Source: Gilichinskyi gelida (GTDB lineage: Bacteria > Acidobacteriota > Thermoanaerobaculia > Gp7-AA8). Taken from it: a stretch of 64,000 bases of DNA. Position 1 is the stretch's first letter; each line of letters begins with the position of its first letter. Both the position numbers and the translations under genes were made by a program. Below are positions 45,071 through 53,120 of this stretch, in pieces. The stretch is taken from contig JBBPII010000009.1 of the NCBI GenBank assembly GCA_038040385.1, forward strand, positions 1-64,000, read 5' to 3'. The notes below the pieces were generated by a model. The model did no database searches. It had not been told where the DNA came from and saw only the letters and a program-made list of their open reading frames with translations.

Positions 45071-45706
45071 ATGATCGTCACAGCTTTGGTCGCGCTGTTT
45101 CTCTCCACTCAGATCGCCGCGCCACCGGTCCCGCCCGAGCCGCCCACCCCGATGACGCCTCTGGCGCCGCTCGCGCCGCTGGCCCCCCACGGCTCGCGCG
45201 CGCGCTACATCTTCGTGGACGGCGACTCGATGACGAACCGTGGGACCGGCGGGGAAGCCGCCCGCGCTCTCCGCGCCGCCTACGGGTCGCGCTTTTTCTG
45301 GTACCGCTACGACGGCGCGAGCTACCTCGTGCAGGACGAGGCCACGCTGCGGACCATCGGCGACCTTTTCCGCCGGCAAAACGAGCTTGGCCAGCAGCAG
45401 TCGGCCCTCGGCCGCAGGCAGTCGGAGCTAGGACGCGAGCAGTCCGAGCTCGGCCGCCAGCAGTCGCAGCTTGGGCAGGAGCAGTCGCTCACCGACTCGC
45501 AGGTCCGCATGCGCGAGCTCGGCGACGAGATGCGCGAGCTGGGCGACAAGATGCGCGAACTCGGCGATCGCATGCGCGACCTCGGCGACGAGATGCGCGG
45601 CCTCGGCAACCAGATGCGCGAGGAAGGCGACAAGATCGATCGCCGGCTGCGCTCCATGATGCCCGACCTCATCAAGCGCGGCGTGGCGCGGGAGATGATC
45701 CGATGA
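45071..45706 (+). CDS. Exported coiled-coil protein with Leu-Gly heptads
   Basis: The 211-aa product has a signal peptide, a Pro/Leu-rich linker and a short domain (ARYIFVDGDSMTNRGTGGEA ... FFWYRYDGASYLVQDEATLR). Two blocks of exact seven-residue repeats follow: QS(A/E)LGRxQ (about residues 112-143) and MRELGD(E/K/R) (about 150-195). GGAG precedes the ATG. The adjacent gene encodes a shorter relative of the same plan and overlaps it (ATGA). Confidence 0.78.
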   Translation: MIVTALVALFLSTQIAAPPVPPEPPTPMTPLAPLAPLAPHGSRARYIFVDGDSMTNRGTGGEAARALRAAYGSRFFWYRYDGASYLVQDEATLRTIGDLFRRQNELGQQQSALGRRQSELGREQSELGRQQSQLGQEQSLTDSQVRMRELGDEMRELGDKMRELGDRMRDLGDEMRGLGNQMREEGDKIDRRLRSMMPDLIKRGVAREMIR

Positions 45707-46209
45707 AACGGCTCCTGCTCATCGCCGTCGCGCTGACGATGCTGGCGTCGTCGAAGCCGCGGAGGGACGGGTACATCCTGGCGTACGAAGACAACATGAC
45801 CTTCAGCGGCGGCGTCGACTTCTCATTCTTCAAGACGCTCCGCGAGCGCCATCCGGGCAAAGTGCTGTGGGTCCGCCGCAATGGGCGGGAGTACGTCGTG
45901 CGCGACGAGACCCTCATCATGCGCGCCCGGGCGCTCTTCGCGCCGCAGGGCGCGCTGGCGGGGGAGCAGGTGGCCATCGCCCGCGAAGAGGCTGCGCTCG
46001 ACCGCGAGGAAGAGCGGCTGGAGGACGCGGCGAAAACCCCGGAAAATCGCCGCCGCCTCGACGAATTGCGCGCCAAGCAGGCGAAGCTCGCCGAGCGGGA
46101 ACAGGCGCTCGACGAGCGGGAGGAAGAGCTCGAGCGCGCGGCGGAGCGAGAGTTGTGGACGCTCGTGGACGCCGCGATCAGGAGCGGCGCGGCGAAATCA
46201 GCGCGGTAG
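45703..46209 (+). CDS. Exported coiled-coil protein, paralogue of the preceding one
   Basis: The 168-aa product has a short signal-like N-terminus, the same core domain as its neighbour (GYILAYEDNMTFSGGVDFSF ... VLWVRRNGREYVVRDETLI), and a Glu/Arg/Ala coiled coil with EREQALDEREEELERAAERE. The pair overlap by ATGA and probably assemble together. Comparable C-terminal domains occur on BlaR1-like proteins of Acidobacteriota, from memory; function is unknown. Confidence 0.78.
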   Translation: MKRLLLIAVALTMLASSKPRRDGYILAYEDNMTFSGGVDFSFFKTLRERHPGKVLWVRRNGREYVVRDETLIMRARALFAPQGALAGEQVAIAREEAALDREEERLEDAAKTPENRRRLDELRAKQAKLAEREQALDEREEELERAAERELWTLVDAAIRSGAAKSAR

Positions 46210-47328
46210 TGGAGCGCCGCCGTCCCGGCGGCTGGCGCGGCGGCGTCCCGCCGCCGCAGGCGTGGACGCCTGCGAGCCAGCCGGCGAGGACGCCGGCGCT
46301 CCGCGTTTTGTGACCAGATACACGGCGAAGCTTCCCAACCAGTGCCCGCCCTCGTAGTGCTCGCCGGTCACGGACTTCAGACCGGCCGCGCGATGCGCAG
46401 TCGCCGCTGCGCGAATTGCCGGTAGCCGCGCATCGTTTGCCGGCAGCGCCGACGCGATCCCGTCGAGCATCCAGGCCCGGCTGAGGTTCAAGCCGTCGAG
46501 GTGGGCGAGCTTCGGGTCGCTTGGGTCCGTCACTACCTCCGGACGTAGTGTTACTCCTAAAAGTAGGAAGTGTCGCAACCAGGACGCGAAGTCCTTTCCC
46601 GGCAAGACTCTGCGGACGACATCCGCCTCCGCGATGCACGGCGAGAGGAAATCCTCGCCCGATGGTTCGTACGCCAGAGGGCACGCTTTGTCGCGCAGGT
46701 AGAAGCGGCGCACCGCGTCGCGGGCCAGCGTGCGGAGGGCGTCGTCGCGGGTGGAGTCGATGATCAGTCCGAGGGCGAAGGCGGTCTGACTATGCTCGCC
46801 GGAGCGCACCGGATGCGACAGCTTCGGCAGCCACGCCTTCAGGCGCTCGTTCGCCGCCTCCTCCAGCGGCTGCAAGATCGGTGAGAGTGGATCGTTCGAC
46901 TCGCGCAGTTCGGCGGCGAGCTGCAGCAGCCAGGCGAGCCCGTACGGCCGCTCGAAGCTCGCGCGTCCGGCGCCGCGCAGGTACGCGGCCTCCTTCGCGA
47001 TGTGCTCCGCGGTGATGCTCTTCGCCAGCGCCGCGCGCGCCTTCGGCGTGAACGGCGCGTCGGGGAACGTCCGCGCCAGACGGGCCAGCAGCCAGTGTCC
47101 GTGCACGGACGAGTGCCAGTCGTAGCAGCCGTAGAACGCTGGTGTCAGCTCGCGCGGCGGCGCGACGTCGTCGTCGCTGCTCAGGTTGTGCGCGATCTTG
47201 TTCGGATACTCCTTGTGCACGCAGGCCAGGGCGAGATCGGCGAAGCGCTCGGCGGCCTTGGCGTCGAAGGTTGCTGCGTTGAGCGGGAGGGCGGCGGCGA
47301 TGAAGAGAGCGGCGGCGGCGCGAAACAT
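46198..47328 (-). CDS. Secreted DUF2891 protein with repeat-derived tail
   Basis: The 376-aa protein has a signal peptide (AAALFIAAALPLNA) and a DUF2891 body with HNLSSDDDVAPPRELTPAFY, CYDWHSSVHGHWLLARL and HYEGGHWLGSFAVYLVT. The last about 34 residues (after YLVTK) are encoded by a family B repeat (46210-46304), which seems to have removed the original stop. Function is unknown; the family resembles alpha/alpha-barrel proteins. Confidence 0.9.
   Translation of the reverse strand: MFRAAAALFIAAALPLNAATFDAKAAERFADLALACVHKEYPNKIAHNLSSDDDVAPPRELTPAFYGCYDWHSSVHGHWLLARLARTFPDAPFTPKARAALAKSITAEHIAKEAAYLRGAGRASFERPYGLAWLLQLAAELRESNDPLSPILQPLEEAANERLKAWLPKLSHPVRSGEHSQTAFALGLIIDSTRDDALRTLARDAVRRFYLRDKACPLAYEPSGEDFLSPCIAEADVVRRVLPGKDFASWLRHFLLLGVTLRPEVVTDPSDPKLAHLDGLNLSRAWMLDGIASALPANDARLPAIRAAATAHRAAGLKSVTGEHYEGGHWLGSFAVYLVTKRGAPASSPAGSQASTPAAAGRRRASRRDGGAPLPR
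46210..46304. repeat. Inverted repeat, family B, inside a gene's 3' end
   Basis: GGAGCGCCGCCGTCCCGGCGGC...GCGGCGTCCCGCCGCC, GCAGGCGTGGACGCCTGC and CCGGCGAGGACGCCGGCGCTCC. It falls within the coding end of the DUF2891 gene and just after the coiled-coil gene. Confidence 0.8.
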
Positions 47329-47334
47329 CCTCTA

Positions 47335-47493
47335 CTAATTGTGCATCAGGACGTACACCACCAGGGCGATGGCGATGACCGCGATGACGATGATCGTCAC
47401 CATGTTGGAGCGCGACGATCCGCTCGATGCGACGTGTTCGACGATCACCTTCTTGCGTACGACTTCATCGTCGTCATTCGGCGGTAGTGACAT
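47335..47493 (-). CDS. Small single-span membrane protein
   Basis: This is a 52-aa open frame. It begins MSLPPNDDDEVVRKKVIVEH and has a C-terminal helix (MVTIIVIAVIAIALVVYVLM-like) followed by HN and a stop. An acidic N-terminus and a hydrophobic C-terminus suggest a tail-anchored protein. Its ATG lies 20 nt inside the end of the MFS gene, a normal coupling arrangement. It would otherwise leave the 145-nt gap before the DUF2891 gene empty. Function is unknown. Confidence 0.6.
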   Translation of the reverse strand: MSLPPNDDDEVVRKKVIVEHVASSGSSRSNMVTIIVIAVIAIALVVYVLMHN

Positions 47494-48679
47494 GCTTCAC
47501 CGCGCCAGCAAGCGAGGTGCCACTCCCGAGGTGCCTGGAGGTCCAGGCGAAGATGGGAATGGCCAGGCAGCTCAGCGCTGCGGCGAGTCCGAACGCGTTC
47601 CCCAACCCGAAGCGCTGTCCGATGGCGCCGATCCCGAACGAGCCGAGGCCGATGCCGGTGTCGAAGGCCCAGACCATCGAGCCGAACGTGCGGGCGCGGC
47701 GGGAGGGGTCGGTGTTGCCGAGGATGAAGGTGGCGAACGCGGGGTAGGCGAGGCCGAAGCCGATGCCGAAGAGGATCGCCGACACCATCATCTGCCACCG
47801 CAGATGGGAAAGGGCGAGCACGGCGAAGGCCACCGGCACGAAGGCCAGTGAGGGATAGAGCACCTGCTTGACTCCGTAGCGGTCGACGAGGTGGGAGAGC
47901 GCGATGCGGACCACGACGATGGTCGCGGCGAAGGTGGTGAGATACACCGACGCCGGCTTGACGTGATGCTCGATGGCGTAGATCGCGGCGTAGCTGGTGA
48001 TGCCGCCGTAGCCGAACGACATCACGGTGAAGGAGAGCGTGGTCTTGATCACTCCCCAGTCCCAGGCGTCGGTGATGGCCAGCCGTTTTTCGGTCGATCG
48101 CGGGGTGTCGCGCGCCGGGAGAACCACCGCCCAGATGGTCATCACCGCCGAGAGTACGGCGAGCTCGATGCAGAGCGTCAACCAGCCGAAGTGGAATACC
48201 CACAAGCCCGCAGCCGGCGCCAGCGATACCGCCGCGGTGCTGGAGAGGCCCCAGTACGCCAACCCCTGCGCGCGTCGCGACTCGGGGATGAACTCGCTCA
48301 TGATCGCCGATGCCGAGGAGAGGATCCCCGACCACATCGCGCCGTGAATCGCGCCGACCACCAGCAGCAGGCGAAGGTTGACGATGATGCCGTACAGCAC
48401 GGAGAAGACGACGAACAGCAGCGAGGCCATGATCAGCGTCCGCCGGCGCCCGATGTGATCGGCGATCGTGCCCATCACCGGCGCGGCGAACGCGCTGCAA
48501 AGGGTGTAGACGGTGAGGAACCACCCCGCCTCGGCCTTCGATCCCCCGAGCTCCAGAATGCGCAGCGGGATTGCGGGGAGAAGCTGGAAGGCGGAGAAGA
48601 AGGTGATGAACGAGTACGCCCACAGCATGGCGAAGCGGGGGGTGAGCAGCGGCTCGCGCGCGGGGGCGGGGGCGGACAT
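47474..48679 (-). CDS. MFS transporter
   Basis: The 401-aa membrane protein has the 12-helix major facilitator pattern, including the loop-2 motif GTIADHIGRRRTLIMASLLF, a second half with SHLVDRYGVKQVLYPSLAFV, and an ILFGIGFGLAYPAFATFILG helix. It resembles sugar or drug exporters of the YfcJ/YhhS kind; substrate unknown. The ATG at 48679 is used; an upstream in-frame extension would be the family D repeat. Confidence 0.9.
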   Translation of the reverse strand: MSAPAPAREPLLTPRFAMLWAYSFITFFSAFQLLPAIPLRILELGGSKAEAGWFLTVYTLCSAFAAPVMGTIADHIGRRRTLIMASLLFVVFSVLYGIIVNLRLLLVVGAIHGAMWSGILSSASAIMSEFIPESRRAQGLAYWGLSSTAAVSLAPAAGLWVFHFGWLTLCIELAVLSAVMTIWAVVLPARDTPRSTEKRLAITDAWDWGVIKTTLSFTVMSFGYGGITSYAAIYAIEHHVKPASVYLTTFAATIVVVRIALSHLVDRYGVKQVLYPSLAFVPVAFAVLALSHLRWQMMVSAILFGIGFGLAYPAFATFILGNTDPSRRARTFGSMVWAFDTGIGLGSFGIGAIGQRFGLGNAFGLAAALSCLAIPIFAWTSRHLGSGTSLAGAVKHVTTAE

Positions 48680-48699
48680 GGAGGCGGGATTGTAAGTCG

Positions 48700-48763
48700 T
48701 TCGCGGTTGGCCGTTGACCGTTGACCCGAGGCACGGCCAACGGCCAACGGTCAACGGCGAACG
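48700..48763. repeat. Intergenic inverted repeat, family D
   Basis: TTCGCGGTTGGCCGTTGACCGTTGACC opposite GGCCAACGGCCAACGGTCAACGGCGAACG. Near copy of 43712-43776; it separates the divergent MFS and ispH genes. Confidence 0.8.
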
Positions 48764-48801
48764 ATCAGAATGTTCGAGCGCCGAACGGCGTTCCAAGCCC
48801 C

Positions 48802-49647
48802 GTGATCATCAAGCGCGCAGCCAAGTACGGCTTCTGTTCCGGGGTCCGCATCGCCGACCTCAAGGTGAAGCGCTTCGCCGCCGGCGGCGGGCGCGGCGCC
48901 ATCCTGGGGCAGGTTGTTCACAACGAGCGGGTGGTGGAGGAGATGGAGCAGCTCGGGGTGCGCACCGTCGACGAGATCACCGCCGTGAGCGAGCCGACCA
49001 TCGTCTTCTCCGCGCACGGTGTGCCGCCGTCGTTCCACGACGCCGCGAAGTCGTCCGGTCTGCAGGTGCTCGACACCACCTGCAAGTTCGTCTACGACAT
49101 CCATCGCGAGTCGAAGCAGGCCCTCGTCGACGGCTACCATCTCATCTTCATCGGCGATCCGAGGCACCGCGAGGTCATCGGCTACACCAACGATCTCGAT
49201 CCGGCGGACTATCACATCGTCTCCACCATCGAAGGGGCGGCGGCGGTCGATTGGTCGCGGTACGCGAAGCTGAAGGTCTTCTACCAGACCACGCTCAACG
49301 CCGAGGAGTTCGACGATGTCGTCCGCGCCATCGACGCCAGCGCGCGGAAGCTCGAGCGCGCCGACACCATCTGCTACGCGACCAAAGAGAATCAGGACGC
49401 CGCGCGCGTGCTGGCCGAGGATCCCGACGTCGATCTCATCATCGTCATCGGCGGGAAGAAGAGCGCGAACACCAAACACCTCTGGGAGATCTGCCGGGAG
49501 TCCAAACCGTCGTACCTGGTGCAAGGCGCGGACGATCTCGACCGCGCGTGGTTCGAGGACGCCGGCGTGGTGGGCGTCACCGCCGGATCGTCGACCCCCG
49601 ATTACGTGATCGACGAGGTAGAGGCCCGTATCGCCGCGCTCGCATGA
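48802..49647 (+). CDS. ispH: 4-hydroxy-3-methylbut-2-enyl diphosphate reductase
   Basis: The 281-aa iron-sulphur enzyme makes IPP and DMAPP in the last MEP-pathway step. The three cluster cysteines are in GFCSGV (Cys12), DTTCKFVYDI and DTICYATKENQ. Other marks are VFSAHGVPPS, GGKKSANT and GVTAGSSTPDYV. GTG 48802 gives the short natural N-terminus; upstream in-frame codons are repeat-derived. A polyprenyl synthase that could use its products lies at 57956. Confidence 0.95.
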   Translation: MIIKRAAKYGFCSGVRIADLKVKRFAAGGGRGAILGQVVHNERVVEEMEQLGVRTVDEITAVSEPTIVFSAHGVPPSFHDAAKSSGLQVLDTTCKFVYDIHRESKQALVDGYHLIFIGDPRHREVIGYTNDLDPADYHIVSTIEGAAAVDWSRYAKLKVFYQTTLNAEEFDDVVRAIDASARKLERADTICYATKENQDAARVLAEDPDVDLIIVIGGKKSANTKHLWEICRESKPSYLVQGADDLDRAWFEDAGVVGVTAGSSTPDYVIDEVEARIAALA

Positions 49648-49651
49648 TCTC

Positions 49652-49725
49652 GTCATCCTGAGCGCAGCGAAGGATCTCCGTCGTGCCGGCTGAGATCCTT
49701 CGCCGTCTCCGCGGCTCAGGATGAC
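49652..49725. repeat. Intergenic inverted repeat, family C
   Basis: GTCATCCTGAGC-GCAGCGAAGGATCTC opposite GAGATCCTTCGC...GCTCAGGATGAC. Near copy of 28241-28315; it follows the ispH stop closely. Confidence 0.85.
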
Positions 49726-49765
49726 GTGAATATCGCCCCCTTTCGACACGTTCTCCATCGCGTCC

Positions 49766-50557
49766 ATGTGCCGCCGTCTGTTCGCCTTTGTTCTGCTCGC
49801 GCTCGCCGCGTTTCCGCTGCGCGCTGCCGAGCTGAACTGCAACGGCTCGAGCAACGTCGAGTCGTTCCGCTACACCTGGCGGATGCGGGGGGGGTTGTCG
49901 TGGATCGCCGGCATCATGTTCCCCACCTCCGGCGTCGGATCGCTGAAGACGACCTACGGCAACGGCCAATCGAACGTCATCAGCAGCGAGCTGCTGATCA
50001 CCGCACCGACCGGCACGAAAGGCGGCTTCTACGCGTACGAGTCGGAGATGGACGAGGCGGGGCAGAAAACGCTGATGACGTATCACGCGTACGCCTGGCG
50101 CGACAAATCGCGCAAGGAGCGGACGTTCTTCGACTACGGGAAGCGCGTGGCCACCGTGCACAAGGAAACGCCGGAGAAGCAGTGGCAGAACGTGCGGCAG
50201 ATGCCGACCGAGCACTTCCACGACATCCTCACGGCGATCTACTACATTCGCCAGAACGCCGCGAGCATCCGCGGCCCGGTCACCACGACCATCTACTCGG
50301 ATGGGAAGTCGTATCCGGTGATCCTCCGCCCGTACGATCGCCGCCTCTTCACTATCGAGGGGAAGCAGGTGGCGGCGCTGGGATTCGAGATCGTCGACGC
50401 GCCGGGCGGCAAGAAGTGGCCGGGCGGGGTGAAGGTGTGGCTCTCCGACGACCCGCGTCGCATTCCGTTCCGCATCGACATCGTGCAGAGCATGGCGTCG
50501 ATGCAGCTCGACTTGCAGTCGGTCGATGCGTGCGCGTTCATGCAGGCGGCGAAGTAA
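49766..50557 (+). CDS. Secreted DUF3108 protein
   Basis: The 263-aa product has a signal peptide (LFAFVLLALAAFPLRAAE) and a DUF3108-like beta-rich body with FRYTWRMRGGLSWIAG, YYIRQNAASIRGPVTTTIYS and WLSDDPRRIPFRIDIVQSMA. The family is periplasmic and of unknown function; some members are near lipid or glycan transport genes. Confidence 0.85.
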   Translation: MCRRLFAFVLLALAAFPLRAAELNCNGSSNVESFRYTWRMRGGLSWIAGIMFPTSGVGSLKTTYGNGQSNVISSELLITAPTGTKGGFYAYESEMDEAGQKTLMTYHAYAWRDKSRKERTFFDYGKRVATVHKETPEKQWQNVRQMPTEHFHDILTAIYYIRQNAASIRGPVTTTIYSDGKSYPVILRPYDRRLFTIEGKQVAALGFEIVDAPGGKKWPGGVKVWLSDDPRRIPFRIDIVQSMASMQLDLQSVDACAFMQAAK

Positions 50558-50980
50558 CTACGTCGCGTTTGCCTGCGCCTGCGCCATCGGCGTCCCCAAC
50601 CCGCAGAACAGCCCCACCAGATCGAGCAGCTCGGCGACGTGGAACGGCTTCTCCAGCACCACCGCCGGCTTCAGATCGTCCTCGGCTGGATCGAGCTTGT
50701 AGGCGGAGATGATGATCACCGGCGAGTCCTTGCGCGATCGGCGGAACCAGCGGAGCCATTCGCGGCCGTCCATCCGTGGCATGGCCAGGTCGAGGATCAC
50801 CAGCAGGATGTCGGGATTTTGCTCGACGATGGGGACGGCGTCGGTGCCGTCGGGGGCGGTGAGGACCTCGAAGCCGTACGGCGAGAGGAGGTCGCGGTAC
50901 GACGCCAGCAGCTTCGTGTCGTCATCGATGACCAGCAGCTTGCGCAGCTTGAACGGAGTTCGGCGGGCACGAATGCTCAC
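50558..50980 (-). CDS. Stand-alone response-regulator receiver protein
   Basis: The 140-aa protein is a single CheY-like receiver: acidic pocket VIDDDTKLL, phospho-acceptor Asp in ILLVILDLAMPRMDGREW, then VIIISAYKL and the VLEKPFHVAELLDLV Lys/Pro switch. There is no output domain, so it works through protein contacts. GTG 50980 is the start; it is 38 nt from the divergent ABC-like gene. Its kinase is not in the window. Confidence 0.92.
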   Translation of the reverse strand: MSIRARRTPFKLRKLLVIDDDTKLLASYRDLLSPYGFEVLTAPDGTDAVPIVEQNPDILLVILDLAMPRMDGREWLRWFRRSRKDSPVIIISAYKLDPAEDDLKPAVVLEKPFHVAELLDLVGLFCGLGTPMAQAQANAT

Positions 50981-51018
50981 GCTGTGGTCGCTGCAAATGG
51001 CGTACCGTTGAGCAGGCC

Positions 51019-52032
51019 ATGCTGGAAGTCTCTCTCAGCGGCATCTCCGCGCTCGCCCTTCGCGACGTCGATCTCGTGGTGCCGCCGGGAACGCACACGG
51101 CCGTGGTGGGTCCTCCGGCCTGCGGCGCTTCGACGCTGTTGCGGGTCATTGCCGGCGACGTGCGGCCCGAAAGAGGCGAGGTGCGCATCGGGACGCGCGT
51201 GGTCAACGACCTCCCGCGCCGCGGCAGGCCGCTGGTGTATGTGACCTCCGACCCGGAGGCGCCGGGACGGTGGTCGGTGGAGCATCTGCTGGTGGCGGCG
51301 GCGCGCACGCGATCGCTCGACCGCATCGATCGCCGGCGCGAGCTGGAGCTCGCCGCGTCGAAATGGCACCTCGACGCATTGCTCCCGCGCCGTCTCGACT
51401 CGCTCTCGTCGACCGAGCGCGCTTTCGCCAATCTTGCCCGCATCGAGCTGCTGCGCCCCGGCATCGTCATCGCCGATCGCCTCCTCGAGCACGTGAGCCC
51501 CTCGGCCGTCGCCGCCACCGCCGATGAGCTCTACCGCACGCTCCGCGTCCTCGGCGCAACTGCCGTCGTCGCTCCGTCATCGATGGTCGAGCTGGGGATG
51601 ATGGACACGCTGGTGGTGCTTGACCGCGGCCGCGCCGTGCAGCACGGCGTGGCGTCGCATGTGTTCGGGCAGCCGGTGAGCGAAGCGGCGGCGCGCGCGA
51701 CGGGGGAGATCAACGTCATCCCCGTCACCATTCGCGGCCGCGAGGTCGACTCGGTGATCGGGATGTGGACCGTCGATGCGGCGCCGTTCGAGGGAAGCGG
51801 TGTCGCGCTGGCGCGTCCCGGCGACTTCGAGGTGGCGCGCGCCGGCGAGGAGTCCGACGTCATCCTCGCCGTGGAGGAGGCGAGCTTCTACGACGGCGCG
51901 TGGCACGTGCGCGGAATCCTCACAGGCGCGGTGATGCTTCACGTCGAGCTGCCGCGCGACGCGGCGGTGCACAAGGGGAAGCTGCTCGCGCTGCGGTACG
52001 ACCCTACGCGGTTCCGATTGTTGCGCGCGTGA
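51019..52032 (+). CDS. Degenerate ABC-transporter ATPase homologue with TOBE-like domain
   Basis: The 337-aa protein aligns by eye to MalK/UgpC-type ATPases, but the catalytic motifs are broken. Walker A reads GPPACGASTLL (Lys replaced by Ala37), the signature reads LSSTERAFANL (not LSGGQ), Walker B is GIVIADRLLEH (catalytic Glu replaced by Arg), and the switch His reads APSSMVE. Residues about 230-337 resemble a TOBE-type regulatory domain. Likely a non-hydrolysing regulator or scaffold. It is isolated from any permease. Confidence 0.8.
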   Translation: MLEVSLSGISALALRDVDLVVPPGTHTAVVGPPACGASTLLRVIAGDVRPERGEVRIGTRVVNDLPRRGRPLVYVTSDPEAPGRWSVEHLLVAAARTRSLDRIDRRRELELAASKWHLDALLPRRLDSLSSTERAFANLARIELLRPGIVIADRLLEHVSPSAVAATADELYRTLRVLGATAVVAPSSMVELGMMDTLVVLDRGRAVQHGVASHVFGQPVSEAAARATGEINVIPVTIRGREVDSVIGMWTVDAAPFEGSGVALARPGDFEVARAGEESDVILAVEEASFYDGAWHVRGILTGAVMLHVELPRDAAVHKGKLLALRYDPTRFRLLRA

Positions 52033-52039
52033 TTGACGG

Positions 52040-52155
52040 CCCTCATCCGCCGCTCCGCGGCACCTTCTCCCGCGCGCGGGAGAAGGAACAACCTAGCCCC
52101 TCTCCCGCTTGCGGGAGAGGGTGGCCCTGAGCGAAGCGAAGGGCCGGGTGAGGGG
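52040..52155. repeat. Intergenic inverted repeat, family A (double unit)
   Basis: CCTCATCCGCCGCTCCGCGG, CCTTCTCCCGCGCGCGGGAGAAGG and CCCCTCTCCCGCTTGCGGGAGAGGGTGGCC with GAGCGAAGCGAAGGGCCGGGTGAGGGG. It lies between the ABC-like gene and the end of the Spy-like gene. Confidence 0.8.
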
Positions 52156-52158
52156 TCG

Positions 52159-52629
52159 TTACATCCGCGGGCGCGGTCGCATCGGGCGCTTCGGCTCCTG
52201 CTGCGGGTTCGGGCGGTCCTGGCGCCTCTCGCCCAGGCGGTCGAGCGCGTTGCGCATGCGGTTCCACTGCGCGTCGGTCAAGACGCCGCGCATGTCGACG
52301 AGCATCATCAGCTCGCGCTGGAACTGCCGGCCGCGCGCGTCGTTGAGCCGCTGCGCCAACTGCCGGATGGCGTCGCGGTCGAGTTGCGGGCGGTCGATGG
52401 CGGCGCGAAGGGCGATGGACTGCTTCTCCACCTCGCCGCGAAGGTCGATGAGGTCGCTGGCCGATGCGGCGAAAACGTTCTCCAGGCGATCCTGCTGTTC
52501 CTCGCTGAGGTTCATCTCCCGCACGATCTCCGCGCGGCGCCACCACTTGCCGGGGGGCATGTTGAGCTGCGCGAGCGCCGCCGATGCCACCAGCATCAGC
52601 AGCGCCGCCAGCGTGATTCGTTTCGTCAT
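52159..52629 (-). CDS. Periplasmic Spy/CpxP-like protein
   Basis: The 156-aa product has a signal peptide (LAALLMLVASAALAQ) and a helical body with an LTXXQ-type motif pair: MNLSEEQQDRLENVF and VLTDAQWNRMRNAL. Related proteins act as chaperones or sense metal/envelope stress. The tail is basic (RPMRPRPRM). It is the third gene of the sigma/anti-sigma operon and overlaps the anti-sigma stop (ATGA), so it is likely an envelope-stress effector. Confidence 0.85.
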   Translation of the reverse strand: MTKRITLAALLMLVASAALAQLNMPPGKWWRRAEIVREMNLSEEQQDRLENVFAASASDLIDLRGEVEKQSIALRAAIDRPQLDRDAIRQLAQRLNDARGRQFQRELMMLVDMRGVLTDAQWNRMRNALDRLGERRQDRPNPQQEPKRPMRPRPRM

Positions 52630-53120
52630 AGTGAGCTCTCTCTCTTGCTGTCGCTCTCGCTGACCCACGACTCCCACTGCACGACGGCGTGGAAGTCCTT
52701 CAATTCATCGGATTGCCACGGATCGACCGCCACCTCGGGCGCCGCGGTGGCGGTCACCGGTGTAGAGGCGGCCGCTTCAACCGCCGCCGGCCTGATCTCC
52801 GGCCGCACCGTCTCGTACACGATCGCCCCGCCGAGGAAGAAGGCGAGCACCGCCGCCGCGGCGACGCGCCAGGTGCGCGGCCCTTGGGCGGCTTCGCGGC
52901 GCTTGGCCTCGACGCGGCGCATGATCGATCCGCGCTGGAAGGCCCAGAACGTCACCGGCTTGGTGGGGCAGGCCGCCGCCTCGCGCAGCTTCCGCTCGAG
53001 GCGTTTGTAGCGCTCGGCGCACTCGCTGCACGCGGCGAGGTGCATCATCACCGGCATCGATTCGCCAGGCTGCAAGTAGTACGTCTCCAGCAGTTCGGCT
53101 TCGCTAAAGTGCTTGGTCAT
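52626..53120 (-). CDS. Anti-sigma factor, zf-HC2 type with one membrane span
   Basis: The 164-aa protein has an N-terminal zinc finger (MHLAACSECAERY with HxxxCxxC), one membrane helix (VAAAAVLAFFLGGAIVYETV) and a short periplasmic tail. It should bind and silence the sigma factor whose gene it overlaps by 17 nt, releasing it on envelope stress. Confidence 0.88.
   Translation of the reverse strand: MTKHFSEAELLETYYLQPGESMPVMMHLAACSECAERYKRLERKLREAAACPTKPVTFWAFQRGSIMRRVEAKRREAAQGPRTWRVAAAAVLAFFLGGAIVYETVRPEIRPAAVEAAASTPVTATAAPEVAVDPWQSDELKDFHAVVQWESWVSESDSKRESSL

Noticed and set aside
43712..48763. Family D repeats as a CRISPR array or toxin-antitoxin site.
   Set aside because: There are only two dispersed copies, they are inverted repeats without spacers, and no cas genes are present.
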